A DNA stretch of 6,815 nt from Chloroflexota bacterium. GTDB lineage: Bacteria; Chloroflexota; Anaerolineae; Anaerolineales; Villigracilaceae. How positions within the stretch are numbered: the first letter of the stretch is position 1; every line of letters starts with the position of its first letter. The notes beneath the pieces are model-generated. The model saw nothing but the letters and a program-made list of their open reading frames with translations, had not been told where the DNA came from and did not search any database. Location of the stretch: positions 1 through 6,815 of the forward strand of contig JAJYOH010000333.1 in the NCBI GenBank assembly GCA_021796315.1. Direction: 5' to 3'. The position numbers were made by a program, and so were the translations under genes. This document shows, in pieces, positions 5,881 through 6,815 of this stretch.

Positions 5881-5902
5881 CGATATTGTGCGGCATTATA
5901 AT
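5874..5902 (+). promoter_or_regulatory. candidate promoter for proC
   Basis: TTGTTT (5874-5879) and a perfect TATAAT (5897-5902) are separated by 17 bases, the ideal housekeeping-sigma spacing. The -35 box matches the consensus at three of six positions and overlaps the ruvA terminator tail. Transcription would begin near 5909 and give a leader of about 170 bases containing a hairpin repeat before proC. Confidence 0.55.
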
Positions 5903-5903
5903 G

Positions 5904-5913
5904 AACTTAAGTT
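5904..5913. promoter_or_regulatory. 10-bp perfect palindrome at the presumed proC transcription start
   Basis: AACTTAAGTT is a perfect palindrome one base downstream of the TATAAT box, where a repressor dimer could block initiation. A site this short also occurs by chance, so it is recorded only as a possible operator. Confidence 0.25.
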
Positions 5914-5950
5914 GCTACATTTATTCAACGGTATATTTTCAACCGGGATT

Positions 5951-6021
5951 CTCAACGCAAAGTCGCCAAGGCGCCAAGGTTTAATAATTCTTCTTTGCAG
6001 CTCTGCGTCTTTGCGTTAGAG
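5951..6021. repeat. second hairpin repeat with 8-bp units, proC leader
   Basis: AACGCAAAG (5954-5962) pairs perfectly with CTTTGCGTT (6009-6017), flanked by CTC and GAG. Inner pairing is interrupted: CGC (5964-5966) with GCG (6005-6007), GC (5973-5974) with GC (5997-5998), and AAG (5976-5978) with CTT (5993-5995). The left arm runs as 8-base units CGCAAAGT, CGCCAAGG, CGCCAAGG and the right arm as TTTGCAGC, TCTGCGTC, TTTGCGTT. The build, and the central ATTCTT (5987-5992), match the ruvC-ruvA hairpin, which has ATTCTT at 5203-5208. It lies in the presumed 5' leader of proC. Confidence 0.75.
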
Positions 6022-6077
6022 TTTTGGCTTGGGTTTTACCAAGTTGCAATTCAACTAAATGATCCGGGAGGATTATT

Positions 6078-6815
6078 ATGCTCAAAAATAAAATTGCATT
6101 TATCGGCCCCGGCGTGATGGCGGAAGCCATGATCGCGGGATTATTGCGCCAGAAATTGGCGAAACCCGAAAACCTGACCGCATCCGGCCCGCGCGCCGAA
6201 CGCGGAGATGAACTGCATAAAAAGTATGGCATTCGTGTGACAACGGATAACGCTGCGGCTGTCCATGAAGCGGATGTGGTGGTGTTATCGGTCAAGCCGC
6301 AAAGATTGAGCGAAGTGATGAAAGGCTTGAAGGGAGTCCGCGCCGACGCGCTGGTGCTTTCAATTATTGCGGGCGCATCCATTAAGAAGATCAGCGCCGG
6401 GTTGAAGCACAAAGCCATTGTCCGCTCGATGCCGAATACGCCGGGGCAGATTGGCGAAGGCATTACAGTCTGGGCCGCGTCGAAGGAAACGACTGATGAA
6501 CAGCGCACGATGGCGCAAACTATTTTAGGCGCGTTGGGCGCGGAAGTTTTTGTGGAAGATGAAAGTTATCTCGATATGGCAACGGCGCTCTCTGGCTCGG
6601 GTCCTGCCTACGTTTTTCTTTTCACCGAAGCACTGATCGATGCGGGCGTGCACATGGGTTTTCCGCGCCGCATTGCCGAGCAATTGGTTTTACAGACCAT
6701 CAAAGGTTCGGCTTCATTCTATGAACAAGCCGAGCGACATCCTGCCACGCTGCGGAATCAAGTCACATCTCCGGGTGGAACGTCGGCGGAAGCGTTATAT
6801 TATTTGCAGAGTCCA
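6078..6815 (+). CDS. proC: pyrroline-5-carboxylate reductase, 3' end cut by window
   Basis: ProC reduces 1-pyrroline-5-carboxylate to L-proline with NAD(P)H, the last step of proline synthesis, in the cytoplasm. The frame stays open for 246 codons to the window edge without a stop; family members are about 265-280 residues, so roughly the last 20-30 residues are missing through truncation of the window, not damage. The Rossmann loop is FIGPGVMAEAM (8-18), followed by VVVLSVKPQ (67-75), SIIAGAS (95-101), RSMPNTPGQIGEG (116-128) and ALSGSGPAYVF (170-180). The P5CR signature NQVTSPGGTSAEAL (227-240) lies near the end. V13 replaces the Asn common in the GNM loop of E. coli-type enzymes. GGGAGG (6066-6071), 6 bases before the ATG, sets the start. 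The gene follows a terminator and has its own candidate promoter, so it is likely transcribed alone or with genes beyond the window. Confidence 0.95.
   Translation, partial: MLKNKIAFIGPGVMAEAMIAGLLRQKLAKPENLTASGPRAERGDELHKKYGIRVTTDNAAAVHEADVVVLSVKPQRLSEVMKGLKGVRADALVLSIIAGASIKKISAGLKHKAIVRSMPNTPGQIGEGITVWAASKETTDEQRTMAQTILGALGAEVFVEDESYLDMATALSGSGPAYVFLFTEALIDAGVHMGFPRRIAEQLVLQTIKGSASFYEQAERHPATLRNQVTSPGGTSAEALYYLQSP

Noticed and set aside
5981..6508. 175-codon open frame on the minus strand
   Set aside because: It is antisense to the well-supported proC and its 3' end is built from the hairpin repeat; no recognisable protein family.

Overview
The window reads as ordinary bacterial chromosome with every supported gene on the + strand. 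The best guess for the source is an anaerobic or environmental member of the Chloroflexota, probably Anaerolineae. That rests on the flavour of the proteins (for example the GPGVMAEAM dinucleotide loop in ProC), on mid-range GC with TATAAT boxes set in GC-richer flanks, and on the yebC-ruvC-ruvA order. It is an inference from style, not a proven assignment.

Layout. Positions 1-500 hold a small four-helix-bundle gene (23S-IVP/S23 family, related to Avd), bracketed by degenerate low-complexity repeats in inverted orientation. The right-hand repeats run into the start codon of the next gene. Positions 485-2854 hold an SbcD-type metallophosphoesterase without its usual partner sbcC beside it, then a 373-residue GNAT-like protein of unknown function. 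Positions 2992-3828 hold a DegV/FakB-type fatty-acid-binding protein with its own Shine-Dalgarno site. Positions 3884-5830 hold yebC-ruvC-ruvA, the translation factor YebC and two parts of the Holliday-junction machinery. A good intrinsic terminator-like hairpin lies between yebC and ruvC, and a long, regularly mismatched hairpin fills the ruvC-ruvA gap. After ruvA come a terminator, a candidate promoter, a 10-bp palindrome and a second hairpin of the same architecture. Then comes proC (pyrroline-5-carboxylate reductase), cut off by the window end about 20-30 residues before its expected C terminus.

How the genes work together. RuvC resolves Holliday junctions that RuvA recognises and that RuvAB migrates; ruvB is not in the window. 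SbcD-type nucleases process hairpin and double-strand DNA ends, so the window is loosely themed on DNA repair. DegV (lipid supply), YebC (translation) and ProC (proline synthesis) are housekeeping genes with no visible functional link to each other.

No new defence system, CRISPR array, tRNA, rRNA or insertion sequence with a transposase was found. The parts that the genes do not explain are the non-coding repeats: the inverted, wobble-pairing flanks of the four-helix-bundle gene, and the two 8-bp-periodic hairpins on either side of ruvA.
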